Shown here piece after piece: positions 50,142-63,270 of a stretch of 64,000 bases of DNA. Position 1 is the stretch's first letter, and each line of letters opens with the position of its first letter. Source of the stretch: Promicromonospora soli. GTDB lineage: Bacteria; Actinomycetota; Actinomycetes; Actinomycetales; Cellulomonadaceae. The stretch spans positions 89,123 through 153,122 of the forward strand of contig NZ_BNAS01000007.1 in the NCBI RefSeq assembly GCF_014653785.1, in the 5' to 3' direction. Position numbers and translations under genes: made by a program. The notes below the pieces were generated by a model that did not search any database, was not told where the DNA came from, and saw nothing but the letters and a program-made list of their open reading frames with translations.

Positions 50142-52082
50142 TCAGACGGTCTCGCCCACGTTCTCGTTCTCGGTGAGACCGCCCGGCGTCGTCTTCTGCA
50201 CGTGCAGCAGGAACTCGACGTTGGTCTTGGTCTTCTTGAGCTGACCGAGCAGGAGCTCGGCGGCCTGCGTCTGGTCGAGCGCGCCCATGACGCGGCGCAG
50301 CTTGTAGACGATCGCGAGCTCGTCCTTCGACATGAGGATCTCCTCGCGCCGGGTGCTCGAACCGTTGACGTCGATCGCCGGGAAGATGCGCTTCTCGGCC
50401 AGGGACCGCGAGAGCCGCAGCTCCATGTTGCCGGTGCCCTTGAACTCCTCGAAGATCACCTCGTCCATCTTCGACCCGGTCTCGACCAGGGCCGTGGCCA
50501 GGATGGTCAGCGAACCGCCGTCCTCGATGTTGCGGGCGGCGCCGAAGAACTTCTTGGGCGGGTAGAGCGCGGCGGCGTCCACACCACCGGACAGGATGCG
50601 GCCCGACGCCGGGGCGGCCAGGTTGTAGGCGCGCGACAGGCGGGTGATGCCGTCGAGCAGCACCACGACGTCCTGGCCCAGCTCCACGAGGCGCTTGGCG
50701 CGCTCGATCGCGAGCTCCGCGACCAGCGTGTGGTCGGAGGCGTGGCGGTCGAACGTCGAGGAGATGACCTCGCCCTTGACGGAGCGCTCGAAGTCGGTGA
50801 CCTCTTCCGGGCGCTCGTCCACCAGTACGACCATGAGGTGGACCTCAGGGTTGTTGAGCGAGATCGCGTTGGCGATCTGCTGCATCATCAGCGTCTTGCC
50901 GGCCTTCGGCGGCGCGACGATGAGGCCACGCTGGCCCTTGCCGATCGGCGCGACGATGTCGATCACGCGCGGGGTGAGCTTGGTCGCCTCGGGGTTCTCC
51001 AGGCGCAGGCGCTCTTGCGGGTACAGCGGCGTCAGCTTGGTGAACTCGGGGCGCTCGCGCGCCTCCTCCGGCGTCATGCCGTTCACGGAGTCAAGGCGCA
51101 CCAGGGCGTTGAACTTGTTGACCTTGGCGTTGCGCCCGGCCGGCTGCTGCGGCGGCTCCTCGCCCTCGCGGGGCTGGCGCACGGCACCGACGACGGCGTC
51201 GCCGCGGCGCAGGCCGGCCTTCTTGACCTGGTTCAGCGAGACGTAGACGTCGTTGGAGCCGGGCAGGTAGCCAGAGGTCCGCACGAACGCGTAGTTGTCG
51301 AGGATGTCCAGGATCCCGGCGACGGGCAGCAGCACGTCGTCCTCGCGCACCTCGACGGTCTCGAGGCCCGCGACGTCCGGACCCTGGCGGCCGCGGCCGC
51401 GCTTGCGGTCCCGGCCCCGGTCCCGGCCACGACGGCGGCGCGAGTTGCGGTCGTCGTCGAGCTCGTTGGCGCGGTCGGTGCTGCGGTCCGTGGTGCGGTC
51501 GGTGGTGCGCTCGACAGTCCGCGTGCTGCCGCGCTCGGCCCCGCTGGTGCGGTCGGCGGCGGCGCGGTCGGTCGTGGTGCGGTCGGTCGCGGCGCGGTCG
51601 GTGCCGCGGGCATTCCGGTCGTTCTGGCGGCCGTTGCCGGACTGGGCGATGCGGCCCTTCTCCTCGGCGGTCCCGTCCGGGGCGCCCTGACCGCGGCCCG
51701 CGCGGCGTCCGTTCTGCTCACGCGGGGCCGCTACGGCCTCGGCCAGCTGCGCCAGGCGGGCGGCCTTGTCGGCTTCCGTGCTCGCGTCGGCGCGCACACC
51801 CGAGGTGGAGACCTCGGCGGCGGCGACCGGCGCCTCGGTACGGGCAGGCTTGTTGTTCGTGAGCTGCTCCGGCGCGGAGGCGGCACGGTCCGAGCGCTTC
51901 GTCGCGCCGCCCGTCTTCTCGCGGATGGTGTCCACGAGGTCGCTCTTGCGCATCCTGGAGGTGCCCTTCACGCCCAGGTCTCCGGCGAGTGCCTGGAGCT
52001 CGGCGAGGCGCATGCTGCTCAGTGCCCCGGTCCCGGCCGTGCGGCCGGCGGCTGCCTGAGCGTTATCGGTGGTGTCTGTCAC
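50142..52082 (-). CDS. rho: Transcription termination factor Rho with repetitive insertion
   Basis: This 646-residue Rho has the N-terminal helical region (about 23-60), an RNA-binding cold-shock-like domain (about 250-330) and the ATPase motor with P-loop PPKAGKT. Residues about 65-245 are a long, charged insertion, found in many actinobacterial Rho proteins. Here it contains short repeats of the type TDR/ADR (about 155-205) followed by an Arg-rich run. The start is a GTG at 52082; the gene for a 63-codon ORF ends in it (GTGA). Confidence 0.95.
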   Translation of the reverse strand: MTDTTDNAQAAAGRTAGTGALSSMRLAELQALAGDLGVKGTSRMRKSDLVDTIREKTGGATKRSDRAASAPEQLTNNKPARTEAPVAAAEVSTSGVRADASTEADKAARLAQLAEAVAAPREQNGRRAGRGQGAPDGTAEEKGRIAQSGNGRQNDRNARGTDRAATDRTTTDRAAADRTSGAERGSTRTVERTTDRTTDRSTDRANELDDDRNSRRRRGRDRGRDRKRGRGRQGPDVAGLETVEVREDDVLLPVAGILDILDNYAFVRTSGYLPGSNDVYVSLNQVKKAGLRRGDAVVGAVRQPREGEEPPQQPAGRNAKVNKFNALVRLDSVNGMTPEEARERPEFTKLTPLYPQERLRLENPEATKLTPRVIDIVAPIGKGQRGLIVAPPKAGKTLMMQQIANAISLNNPEVHLMVVLVDERPEEVTDFERSVKGEVISSTFDRHASDHTLVAELAIERAKRLVELGQDVVVLLDGITRLSRAYNLAAPASGRILSGGVDAAALYPPKKFFGAARNIEDGGSLTILATALVETGSKMDEVIFEEFKGTGNMELRLSRSLAEKRIFPAIDVNGSSTRREEILMSKDELAIVYKLRRVMGALDQTQAAELLLGQLKKTKTNVEFLLHVQKTTPGGLTENENVGETV

Positions 52083-52385
52083 GAAGGACCCTTCCCCCTC
52101 GAACTGCGGCTGGTCGCGTGATCGCGGGCCGCGGGATGGTGGGCGCCCGGCGCTGAATGGCCGGAACGCGGAAAACCTCGCATCAGTGATACGACGATGA
52201 CGGCTGACGGGGGCGTTGTCTGCCTTCTCGCGAGATGCGGTGGCCGCTTGTCACGGCCTGCTACGGGCACGGCTAAGCGGCTGAGACTCTACTGAGTGTA
52301 GGAACTCTGCCGGATTAGGCGGTGGGGACCCGATGTTGAATCCGACTTCCCGCCACCATGGCTCAGGACGTGCGATCCCGAAGGT
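52083..52385 (-). other. rho leader / thrB-rho gap
   Basis: This 303-bp region must hold the rho promoter and leader. A 63-codon minus-strand ORF (GTG at 52270, stop overlapping the rho GTG) is present but has no good ribosome site. TACACT (52306-52301, minus strand) is a possible -10 box without a clear -35. Confidence 0.35.
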
Positions 52386-53402
52386 TCACTGCATACTACC
52401 ACCCCGTACTGCTGGCGATCCTGGTACGACATGCCGCCCGGTTGCACCTGACGAGCCGGACGATAGCGCACCAGTGTTTCCGGTAATTCTCCTGGCGCGT
52501 GCACCGGTCATGTCGATGCCCGGACTGAGCCTCCGCCACCCCGCCGTCTCGTCCACGAGGTCCGCCAGGACAGCGTCGCGACGGGCCCGGTGCTCCGGCC
52601 CGGCCAGCACCAGGACGGTCGGCCCTGCACCCGAGACGGTAGCCGGGACACCCTCGTCCCGCAGTGCCCGCAGCAACTCGCTGGAGGCCCCGAGGACGGC
52701 CGCCCGGTACGACTGGTGCAGGCGGTCCTCCGTGGCGTCGAAGAGCAGTTCCGGGCGCCTGGCCAGGGCCTCCACCAGGAGAGCCGCGCGGCCGGCTGTA
52801 AAGGCGGCGTCGGCGTGCGACACCCGTGCGGGCAGCGCGGCCCGCGCGCGGGCCGTCGCGAGCCGCACGTCGGGCACCAGCACGGTGGCCTCGATCGTCG
52901 GGTCGATGTCCAGCCCGACCGCCCGCGGGCCGTCGTCGGTGGTCCACGCGACCGTGGCGCCGCCCTGGATGGCGGGCGCGGCGTTGTCCGGGTGTCCCTC
53001 GAACTCCGTCGCCAGTGCCAGAACCGTGGCGGCGTCGACGGCGCGCGGCTCGGCCAGCAGGGCGCGCGCGGCGACGATCCCGGCCACCACCGCTGCCGAC
53101 GACGACCCCAGTCCTCGGCCGTGTGGAATCACGTTGTGGCACGTCATGTGGATGCCGGTGGGGACGGCGCCCGCCAGGTCCATCGTGCGGCGCAGCGCGC
53201 GGACCACCAGGTGGTCCTCCCCCAGGGGGACCTCCCCGGCGCCCTCGCCCTGGACCTCCACGACGACCTCGTCGCTCGCGACGAGACGCACCTCGACCTC
53301 GTCGTACAGAGCGAGAGCCAGGCCGAGCGAGTCGAAACCGGGTCCGAGGTTCGCACTCGTGGCGGGCACCCGGACCCGCACGTGGTCGGCGCCGAGCTGC
53401 AT
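52386..53402 (-). CDS. thrB: Homoserine kinase
   Basis: This 338-residue GHMP kinase phosphorylates homoserine, the next-to-last step of threonine synthesis. The ATP-binding motif is IPHGRGLGSSSAAVVAG, and the N-terminal VPATSANLGPGFDSLG is diagnostic. The ATG at 53402 shares a base with the thrC stop (TGATG). After the normal end (GWRRLSPGIDMTGAR) there is an extra tail of about 35 residues rich in Gly, Ser and Arg that is not part of the family core. Confidence 0.94.
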   Translation of the reverse strand: MQLGADHVRVRVPATSANLGPGFDSLGLALALYDEVEVRLVASDEVVVEVQGEGAGEVPLGEDHLVVRALRRTMDLAGAVPTGIHMTCHNVIPHGRGLGSSSAAVVAGIVAARALLAEPRAVDAATVLALATEFEGHPDNAAPAIQGGATVAWTTDDGPRAVGLDIDPTIEATVLVPDVRLATARARAALPARVSHADAAFTAGRAALLVEALARRPELLFDATEDRLHQSYRAAVLGASSELLRALRDEGVPATVSGAGPTVLVLAGPEHRARRDAVLADLVDETAGWRRLSPGIDMTGARARRITGNTGALSSGSSGATGRHVVPGSPAVRGGSMQ

Positions 53403-54529
53403 CAGAGCGAGAGGGCGTCGGCGATCGACACGACGTCGGCGGAGACCCGCACGGGCTCCACCTCGCCGCCGTCCGGTGTGCGCAGCGCCCAGCTCGGGTC
53501 CTTGAGCCCGTGGCCGGTCACCGTGATGGTGATGCGCGCCCCTGCGGGCACGAGGCCGCGCTCGTGACGGGCCAGGAGGCCCGCGACGCCGGCCGCGGAG
53601 GCCGGCTCCACGAACACGCCCACCTCGGCGGACAGGATCCGGTGCGCCGCGAGGATCTGCTCGTCCGTCACGGCCTCGATGACTCCACCGGACGAGTCCC
53701 TGGCCTCCTCGGCCTGCTGCCACGAGGCGGGGTTGCCGATGCGGATCGCGGTGGCGATGGTGTCCGGCTCGTCGATCGGGTGGCCCTTCACGATCGGGGC
53801 GGCACCCGCGGCCTGGAAACCCCACATCGCCGGCGTCCTGCTCGCCACGCCGGCGTCGGCGTACTCCGTGAAGCCCTTCCAGTACGCCGTGATGTTGCCG
53901 GCGTTGCCGACGGGCAGCAGGTGGATGTCGGGGGCGTCGCCCAGCGCGTCCACGATCTCGAAAGCGGCGGTCTTCTGGCCCTCGATACGGTCCGGGTTCA
54001 CCGAGTTCACGAGCTCGACCGGGTGGGTGTCGGCGAGCTTGCGGGCCGCGACGAGGCAGTCGTCGAAGTTGCCGTCCACCTGGAGCAGGCGCGCGCCGTG
54101 CGCGACCGCCTGGCTCAGCTTGCCCATGGCGATCTTGCCCTCCGGCACGAGCACCGCGCAGATCATGCCCGCGCGCGTCGCGTACGCGGCGGCCGACGCC
54201 GACGTGTTACCAGTCGAGGCGCACACCACGACCCGGGCACCGCGCCCGGCCGCCGCGGAGATCGCGGTGGTCATGCCGCGGTCCTTGAACGAGCCGGTCG
54301 GGTTCATGCCCTCGACCTTGACGTACACCTCGGCGCCCGTGCGCTCGGAGAGCGCCGGGGCGGGCACCAGCGGCGTGCCGCCCTCGCCCAGCGTCACGAT
54401 CTTCTGCTGCACGTGCGCGGGCATGCGGTCGGCGTACTCGGCGATCACACCGCGCCACAGGCGCGAGGTGGGGGCCGCGCCGGAGGCGGTGGACGGGAGG
54501 TTCGGTTCAGCAGGCAGCACAGGAGGCAC
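53402..54529 (-). CDS. thrC: Threonine synthase
   Basis: This 375-residue PLP enzyme converts O-phosphohomoserine to threonine. The PLP lysine is K82 in [11 protein letters not shown], and the phosphate loop is [10 protein letters not shown]. The GTG at 54529 lies 4 bp past the hom stop, with GAAGG in the end of hom. It forms an operon with hom and thrB. Confidence 0.96.
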   Translation of the reverse strand: MPPVLPAEPNLPSTASGAAPTSRLWRGVIAEYADRMPAHVQQKIVTLGEGGTPLVPAPALSERTGAEVYVKVEGMNPTGSFKDRGMTTAISAAAGRGARVVVCASTGNTSASAAAYATRAGMICAVLVPEGKIAMGKLSQAVAHGARLLQVDGNFDDCLVAARKLADTHPVELVNSVNPDRIEGQKTAAFEIVDALGDAPDIHLLPVGNAGNITAYWKGFTEYADAGVASRTPAMWGFQAAGAAPIVKGHPIDEPDTIATAIRIGNPASWQQAEEARDSSGGVIEAVTDEQILAAHRILSAEVGVFVEPASAAGVAGLLARHERGLVPAGARITITVTGHGLKDPSWALRTPDGGEVEPVRVSADVVSIADALSL

Positions 54530-54533
54530 GGGT

Positions 54534-55832
54534 TCAGCCTTCGACTCTCAGGACGGACGTGATCTCGCGGACCGGTTCGAGCTTGCGCACGGCCGCGATG
54601 GTGGCAGCCAGCGACGCCTCACGGGCGGCGTGGGTGGTCAGGAGCAGCTCGGCCGTGCCCTCGGAGGGCCCAGTCTGGCGCACCGTGTCGATCGACACGC
54701 CGTGGTCGCCCACAACGCCTGCGACCTGGGCGAGCACGCCCGGCAGGTCAGCGACGAGCAGTCGCACCTGGTAGCGCGTCACCGCGGCGTCCGCCGGCAG
54801 CAGCGGGCGGGCCGCGTAGATGGACTCCTGGGGGCCCTTGCCGCCGAGCACGCGGTGGCGGGCCGCCGAGACGACGTCGCCCAGTACAGCGGAGGCTGTG
54901 GGCCGGCCGCCGGCGCCCTGGCCGTAGAACATGAGCGGGCCTGCGGCGTCGGCTTCCACGAAGATCGCGTTGAACGCGCCCTTCACACCCGCCAGCGGGT
55001 GCTCCAGCGGCACCAGCGCCGGGTGCACGCGCACGGACACGCCCTCGCCGGTCTGCTCGGCGATGGCCAGCAGCTTCACGGCGTGGCCGGTCCGGGCCGC
55101 CCAGGCGACGTCGTCCGACGTGACGCCGGTGATGCCCTCACGGGCGACGTCGTCCGCGGAGACGCGGGTGTGGAACGCGAGGCTGGCGAGGATCGCGGCC
55201 TTCGCCGCGGCGTCGTACCCCTCGACGTCCGCCGTGGGATCGGCCTCGGCGTAGCCGAGCTCCTGCGCCTGCTTGACCGCCTGGTCGAGGTCGAGGCCGC
55301 TCGTGGCCATCTGGTCCAGCACGTAGTTCGTGGTGCCGTTGACGATGCCCAGGACGCGGCGCACGTGGTCGCCCGCGAGGGACTCCCGCACCGGGCGCAC
55401 GATCGGTATGGCACCCGCGACCGCGGCCTCGTAGTAGATGTCGACACCCGCGGAGTCGGCCGCCTTGTAGAGCGTCGGGCCGTCGGCGGCGAGGAGAGCC
55501 TTGTTGGCCGTGACCACGGCGGCCCCACCCTCGATCGCGCGCAGCAGCAGGCCGCGCGCGGGCTCGATGCCGCCCATCACCTCGATGACGATGTCCGCGC
55601 CGTCCACGAGCGACTCGGCGTCCTCCGTCAGGAGGCCGCTCGGGATGGCTGAGTCGCGGGGACGGCTCGCGTCGCGCACCGCGATCCCGGCGAGCTCGAG
55701 CGGCGCGCCCACGCGGGCGGCGAGATCGGTGCCCTGCTCCAGGATCATCCGGGCCACCTCGGTGCCCACGACGCCACAGCCGAGAAGTGCGACACGCAGC
55801 CCGCGTGCGGGCTCGGGAACGTGGACAGGCAC
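54534..55832 (-). CDS. hom: Homoserine dehydrogenase
   Basis: This 432-residue enzyme reduces aspartate semialdehyde to homoserine. It has the nucleotide-binding loop [13 protein letters not shown], the catalytic region, and a C-terminal ACT domain ([20 protein letters not shown]) that usually mediates feedback inhibition by threonine. The GTG at 55832 begins just before the NAD(P) domain; upstream frame to 56051 enters a large inverted repeat and is not conserved. Confidence 0.95.
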   Translation of the reverse strand: MPVHVPEPARGLRVALLGCGVVGTEVARMILEQGTDLAARVGAPLELAGIAVRDASRPRDSAIPSGLLTEDAESLVDGADIVIEVMGGIEPARGLLLRAIEGGAAVVTANKALLAADGPTLYKAADSAGVDIYYEAAVAGAIPIVRPVRESLAGDHVRRVLGIVNGTTNYVLDQMATSGLDLDQAVKQAQELGYAEADPTADVEGYDAAAKAAILASLAFHTRVSADDVAREGITGVTSDDVAWAARTGHAVKLLAIAEQTGEGVSVRVHPALVPLEHPLAGVKGAFNAIFVEADAAGPLMFYGQGAGGRPTASAVLGDVVSAARHRVLGGKGPQESIYAARPLLPADAAVTRYQVRLLVADLPGVLAQVAGVVGDHGVSIDTVRQTGPSEGTAELLLTTHAAREASLAATIAAVRKLEPVREITSVLRVEG

Positions 55833-55956
55833 AGCGACCCTGCTTTCGTTTTCGGGGAACGGTCCGGTCCGGTGCGGGTCCACACGGGGAGTTCCGGACG
55901 TTGCGATCAGAGTAACCGCAGCGTCTGACACACGAGGGCCGTGTCTCACGACGACA

Positions 55957-56074
55957 CCGCCGAAGTAGAACCAGGGCGAAGTAGAACTGTGGCGAGACAG
56001 AACCGCGGTCGGCAGATGCCTCGCTGCGGTTCTATCTCGCCACAGTTCCATCTCGCCCGAGTTCTACTTCGGCG
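55957..56074. repeat. Very long inverted repeat (family B) between secA and hom
   Basis: Arms of roughly 50 bp (55957-56006 and 56025-56074) pair with only a few mismatches around a short loop. Each arm is itself built from two related units of the type GAAGTAGAACTGTGGCGAGA. It begins 14 bp after the secA stop, so it may end the secA transcript. A related sequence is at the right edge of the window (63946-64000). Confidence 0.7.
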
Positions 56075-56087
56075 GGCGGGCTGAGGG

Positions 56088-59039
<2,952 letters not shown>

Positions 59040-59152
59040 GCGGGTTCTCCCAGGTCGTCGTCAAGTTTCGCCGTCGTCCATCGTAGGCCGTAAACCTGGG
59101 CTGGTGCCCCAGTAGCAGACCGCAGACGGACGGGTTCGCTCCAGGGGTAACG

Positions 59153-60862
59153 TCAGCGGGCCTCGTCGAGTTCCGTCGGAGGACCCGACGACGCCTCGGC
59201 GAGCGGCTCGGCGAGCGGCTCGGCCAGCGGCTCCGATGGTTCCCGGCGGCCCGCCTGCTCGTCACGCATCCGCTCGGCGGCGGTGTATCCGAGCGCCGCC
59301 TCGGCCGCCTCGTCGGCGAGCGCCAGCCCGGCCGTGCCGTACAGGTGGAACACCGCGTCGGCACCGTGCCGCTCCAGCTCGGCCACGTCGTCGTCGTACC
59401 GCGCGACGGCGGCGACCGTGCCCTCGAAGCCGCTGGCGCGCAGCTGGGACAGCGCGATCAGGTTGGCCGCGTGGAACGGCATGGCGAGGATGGCGAGCTT
59501 GACCGCGCCGGCGCTGCGCACCCGGGCCCAGAACTCGATGTCCGTCGCGTCGGCCTGCACCACTGTGAAGCCCTCGCTGCGCAGCTGGGCGACGCGTGCC
59601 GGGTCGTGCTCGACGCCGACGACGTTCATGCCGTAGTCCTCCCGGAGCTGACGGACCGCGCCGCGGCCCACCCGACCCATACCGAGCACGAGCGCCTCGG
59701 CACCGGACACGTCGATGAGCCGCTCCTCGGGGTGCAGCCACTCGTTCGGCTTGGACGGGAAGCGCCTGGCGAGCGCCATGGCGTACTCGTTGCCGCGGGT
59801 GTTTATGGCCGAGGACAGCACGAAGCTGGCGGCGACGGCGACGGCGAGCACCACCAGCCACTCGTCCTGGAGCAAGCCGGTCTGGGAGCCGACGGCGACG
59901 ACGATCAGGCCGAACTCGGAGTAGTTCGCCAGCACGAGCCCGGACAGGATCGCCGTGCGTTTGCGCAGCCGCATCAGGCGCAGCAGCCCCGCCGTGACGA
60001 TCCCCTGCAGGGGCAGCATGAGCAGCAGGAGCAGCCCGATCGTGGCGGCCTGCCAGGTGAGCTCGCCGGAGAAGCCGATGGACACGAAGAAGCCGACGAG
60101 CAGCAGCTCCTTGAGGGTGAACAGGTTGCGCGACAGCTCGGTGGCCGCCGGGTGGCCGGCCAGGAGCATGCCCATGACGAGCGCGCCGAGGTCGCCCTTG
60201 AGCCCGACGGCGTCGAACAGCGCGTACCCCGGGCCGAGCGCGACCGCGACCCCGAACAGCGCCTGCAGCTCGCCGTGGCCGACCTTCGACCACACCTTGC
60301 GCAGGAGCCAAGCCCCGGGGATCAGGAGCACGAGGGCGAAAGCCCACGGGCTCGGCGGATGTTCGGAGGCCACCGAGAGGAAGACGACGGCGATCAGGTC
60401 CTGCATGACGAGCACGCCGATGGCGATCCGGCCGTAGAGGGCGGACTGGTCGGAGCGGCCGTCGAGCACCTTGACCACGAACACCGTGGAGGAGAACGAC
60501 AGGGCGAGCCCGAGCAGCGCGAGCACGCCCAGGCCGTCGCCGTCGAGCATCGAGAACCCGATCACGGCGAGGAGTCCGAGGAATCCCATCGCGATGGCGA
60601 CGCTCACCACAAGGTGCGCCACCGTGGTGAGCCACACCTCCTTGCGCAGCAGAGTCTTGAAATCGAGCTTGAGCCCGATGCCGAACAGCAGCAGCGTCAC
60701 ACCGAGGTCGGCGACGGTCTCGAGGTAGTCCGGCTCTGCCACACCCGCCGCGTGGAGCGCGAACCCGGCCACCAGGAATCCCACGAGGGGCGGCAGCCGG
60801 AGCATCACTGCCCCCAGCCCAGCCGCGACCGTAGATACCAGGAAGAGCGCCGCGGTGACCAT
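59153..60862 (-). CDS. Monovalent cation:proton antiporter (CPA2/KefB type) with TrkA-N domain
   Basis: This 569-residue protein has about 12 membrane helices of the Na+/H+ exchanger fold (residues 1-360), then a RCK/TrkA-N nucleotide-binding domain (EALVLGMGRVGRGAVRQLRE, about 395-510). Family members exchange K+ or Na+ for protons and are gated by nucleotides. The C-terminus has three direct repeats of EPLA (about 543-554). The start is an ATG at 60862. Confidence 0.88.
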   Translation of the reverse strand: MVTAALFLVSTVAAGLGAVMLRLPPLVGFLVAGFALHAAGVAEPDYLETVADLGVTLLLFGIGLKLDFKTLLRKEVWLTTVAHLVVSVAIAMGFLGLLAVIGFSMLDGDGLGVLALLGLALSFSSTVFVVKVLDGRSDQSALYGRIAIGVLVMQDLIAVVFLSVASEHPPSPWAFALVLLIPGAWLLRKVWSKVGHGELQALFGVAVALGPGYALFDAVGLKGDLGALVMGMLLAGHPAATELSRNLFTLKELLLVGFFVSIGFSGELTWQAATIGLLLLLMLPLQGIVTAGLLRLMRLRKRTAILSGLVLANYSEFGLIVVAVGSQTGLLQDEWLVVLAVAVAASFVLSSAINTRGNEYAMALARRFPSKPNEWLHPEERLIDVSGAEALVLGMGRVGRGAVRQLREDYGMNVVGVEHDPARVAQLRSEGFTVVQADATDIEFWARVRSAGAVKLAILAMPFHAANLIALSQLRASGFEGTVAAVARYDDDVAELERHGADAVFHLYGTAGLALADEAAEAALGYTAAERMRDEQAGRREPSEPLAEPLAEPLAEASSGPPTELDEAR

Positions 60863-60871
60863 GTCCAGAGT

Positions 60872-62161
60872 TTAGTTGTCGCGTGTTTCGGCTCCTGCCA
60901 TCGCTCCTGCCATCGCAGCGTGCAGCGCGGGTGAAAGAGAGCCCTTTGCCTCCACAGTCACCCCCTCAAGACCCAGCCACCGCGCCATCGCGCCGAGCTC
61001 GGCAGCCAGCCGCGCCGGGGTGTCCGCCGTCACCGACGGCTCGGCGTGCGCCGACTGGACACGCAGCACGCCTGCGGCCCGGTCCGCCTTGAGGTCCACG
61101 CGGGCGGTGAGCTGCGAGTCCTCGAGGAACGGCAGCACGTAGTACCCGTCCACGCGCTGGGCGGCCGGGGTGTAGATGCCGATCCGGTACCGCATCCTGA
61201 ACAGGCGCTCCAGCCGCTTGCGCTCCCACACGAGGGGGTCGAACGGCGCAAGGAGGGCCTGCCCCGCGACCCGCCGCGGCCGGGCGGCGTCACGGTGCAG
61301 GAACCACTGCTCAGAGCCGCCCTCGACGCGGGCAGGCAGCAGGACGCCCTCGTCCACGAGGTCGGCGAGCGTCCGGTCCGCGACAGGGCCTTTGAGGCGG
61401 TAGTAGTCCTTGATGCAGCGCGCCACGCCGATCCCGTGTGCCCGCGCTCCGAGCTCCAGCAGGGCCCGCTTGGCGTCTGCCTCCGGCACGTCCACGAGGG
61501 CCGACGCCGGCAGCACCCGCTCCGGCAGGTCGTACAGCCGCTCGAACTGGGTGTTCCGTCCCGCCGAGACCACCTCGCCCGTGAAGAACAGGTGCTCGAC
61601 CACGCGCTTCTCGGTGCTCCAGTCCCACCAGGTGCCGCGTTTGCGGCGCACCGACCGTCCCTCGGAGACGAACCGGTCGTGGATCTGGGAGGCGGACAGC
61701 GGCCCCTCGGCCGCCACCAGGCTGTGCACCTCCTGGACCTGCGGCGCGTCGGGCAGCCGCACGCCGTCCAGCTCGCCCCAGTCGTACTCCTGCGCGAACC
61801 GCCGCCGCCGGAAGGCCAGCAGCGGCCACGCGGCCGGCGGCACGTAGGCCGCGACGTGCGCCCAGCTCTCCACGAGCCGGCGGTCCGCGGCCGCGCTCCG
61901 GCCCACCCGCCGAGCGTGCCTGCCCGACGCCGTGGCCCGGTCCATCAGGTCCGTGTCATAGGGACCGAGCCGCGAGAACAGGGGCAGCAGGTGCGCCCGG
62001 GCGAGCACGTTCACCGAGTCGATCTGGAACACCCCCAGCCGGTCGATCACGCCCTGTACGTGCCGCATCGTGCGCGGCCCGTCGATACGCGGGCGGTTCA
62101 GGCCCTGGGCCGCGACAGCGACGCGGCGGGCCTGGTCGAGGGACAACGTGATCGGTTCCAC
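60872..62161 (-). CDS. YcaQ-like winged-helix DNA glycosylase (HTH_42 family)
   Basis: This 429-residue protein belongs to the AlkZ/YcaQ (HTH_42) family. The signature GVFQIDSVNVLARAHLLPLFSRLG includes the Q-x-D catalytic motif of YcaQ-type glycosylases, which in E. coli open interstrand DNA crosslinks. Three winged-helix modules follow. The GTG at 62161 is used because the long open frame upstream runs through comF on the other strand. It ends 9 bp before the antiporter gene start. Confidence 0.85.
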   Translation of the reverse strand: MEPITLSLDQARRVAVAAQGLNRPRIDGPRTMRHVQGVIDRLGVFQIDSVNVLARAHLLPLFSRLGPYDTDLMDRATASGRHARRVGRSAAADRRLVESWAHVAAYVPPAAWPLLAFRRRRFAQEYDWGELDGVRLPDAPQVQEVHSLVAAEGPLSASQIHDRFVSEGRSVRRKRGTWWDWSTEKRVVEHLFFTGEVVSAGRNTQFERLYDLPERVLPASALVDVPEADAKRALLELGARAHGIGVARCIKDYYRLKGPVADRTLADLVDEGVLLPARVEGGSEQWFLHRDAARPRRVAGQALLAPFDPLVWERKRLERLFRMRYRIGIYTPAAQRVDGYYVLPFLEDSQLTARVDLKADRAAGVLRVQSAHAEPSVTADTPARLAAELGAMARWLGLEGVTVEAKGSLSPALHAAMAGAMAGAETRDN

Positions 62162-62260
62162 CGGACCATCGTGCCGCGAGTCACTGACACTCCGCCTGCC
62201 ACTCGCTGAGCGGGCTGTGGACAAGCGGCGCGGCGCGGCGGCGTCGGCCAGGGTGGTGGG

Positions 62261-63040
62261 GTGCGCCCCGTCCGCGAGCTCGCTCGCCTGCTGCTGCCCG
62301 TCGCCTGCCCGTGCGGCGAGCTCGACGTGCCCTGGTGCGCCGGATGTGCGGCCCTCCTGACCGGCCCGCCCATCCGCGCCGAGCACGGCGCGCCCCGGCT
62401 TGACCGGCTCGACGGCGTCCCGCCCGTACCCGTCTGGGCGCTCACGCCCTACGCCGGGCCGGTGCGCGACGTCGTCGTGCACTGGAAGGACCGCGGGCGG
62501 GCCGACCTCGACCGGCTCCTCGCTCCCGCGCTGCGGCGGGCGGCCGCCCGAATCGGCCCCGTGCTCTCCCCCGCGCTCGGCGGCGCGCCGATCGCCATCG
62601 TGCCGGTGCCCTCCACGGGCGCGGCGCGGCGCGCCCGGGGTCGCGAGCCCGTAGCGGTCCTGGCCCGGGCGGTGGCTCGCGGGCTGCACGACGCCGGGCT
62701 GCCCGCCCGCGTGGTGCCGGCCCTCGCACGCCGCGGTGCCGGGCGGGACCAGGTGGGACTCGGCGCCCGAGCCCGCGGGCGCAACCTGGCCGGCTCGGTC
62801 CGCATGACGAGACCTGGGGCTCGGGCGCTCGGACAAAGATCCATGTGCATTCTTGTGGACGATGTCCTGACGACGGGCGCCACGCTGGCCGCCGTCGAGC
62901 GGGCCCTCGAGGGGTCGGGGCACGACGTCCTGGGAGCAACTGTGCTGGCAGCGACGCCTCCCCCGGCACGCACGGCGGGGGACGATACAGCTTTCGCCGT
63001 CGAGCGCCAGCGGGAATCTGGACAAAACCTGAAAGTGTGA
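62261..63040 (+). CDS. comF: ComF-family phosphoribosyltransferase-like protein
   Basis: This 259-residue protein has an N-terminal zinc site (CPCGELDVPWCAGC) and a phosphoribosyltransferase-type fold with the PRPP loop CILVDDVLTTGATL. ComF helps take up DNA in naturally competent bacteria, but the gene is also present in many others and is usually next to hpf and secA, as here. The start is a GTG at 62261. Confidence 0.9.
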   Translation: MRPVRELARLLLPVACPCGELDVPWCAGCAALLTGPPIRAEHGAPRLDRLDGVPPVPVWALTPYAGPVRDVVVHWKDRGRADLDRLLAPALRRAAARIGPVLSPALGGAPIAIVPVPSTGAARRARGREPVAVLARAVARGLHDAGLPARVVPALARRGAGRDQVGLGARARGRNLAGSVRMTRPGARALGQRSMCILVDDVLTTGATLAAVERALEGSGHDVLGATVLAATPPPARTAGDDTAFAVERQRESGQNLKV

Positions 63041-63076
63041 CTGATCTGTGTCACCTCGTTCACTGTCCATTGGGGC

Positions 63077-63105
63077 TGTCGTTACCCAGGCGACGGGGAT
63101 AGCCT
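63077..63105 (+). promoter_or_regulatory. Possible hpf promoter
   Basis: TGTCGT (63077-63082), a 17-bp spacer and TAGCCT (63100-63105) fit the loose TTGAC/TANNNT pattern, about 165 bp upstream of the hpf ATG in a 230-bp gap without a gene. Confidence 0.35.
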
Positions 63106-63270
63106 GATCGTTCGACGCAAGATCCGCGCCCCGACGAAGCTGCCGGGACACTCGCGACGGGAGGTGGTTCGTGCCCGGCACCAGCAGGGGGTGCCGTATC
63201 GAGTAGAGACGGGCACGCGTCGCCGGCAAGGGACGGCGTGGCCCAGTGTTCCCGGAGCGGAGTTACGCAC

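Noticed and set aside
52386..53825. Long homoserine kinase frame extending into thrC
   Set aside because: ThrB family sequence starts at the ATG at 53402; the rest is an alternative frame of thrC.
60872..63229. 785-codon frame for the YcaQ-like protein
   Set aside because: The first 356 codons are antisense to comF and have no conserved residues; the family domain begins at 62161.
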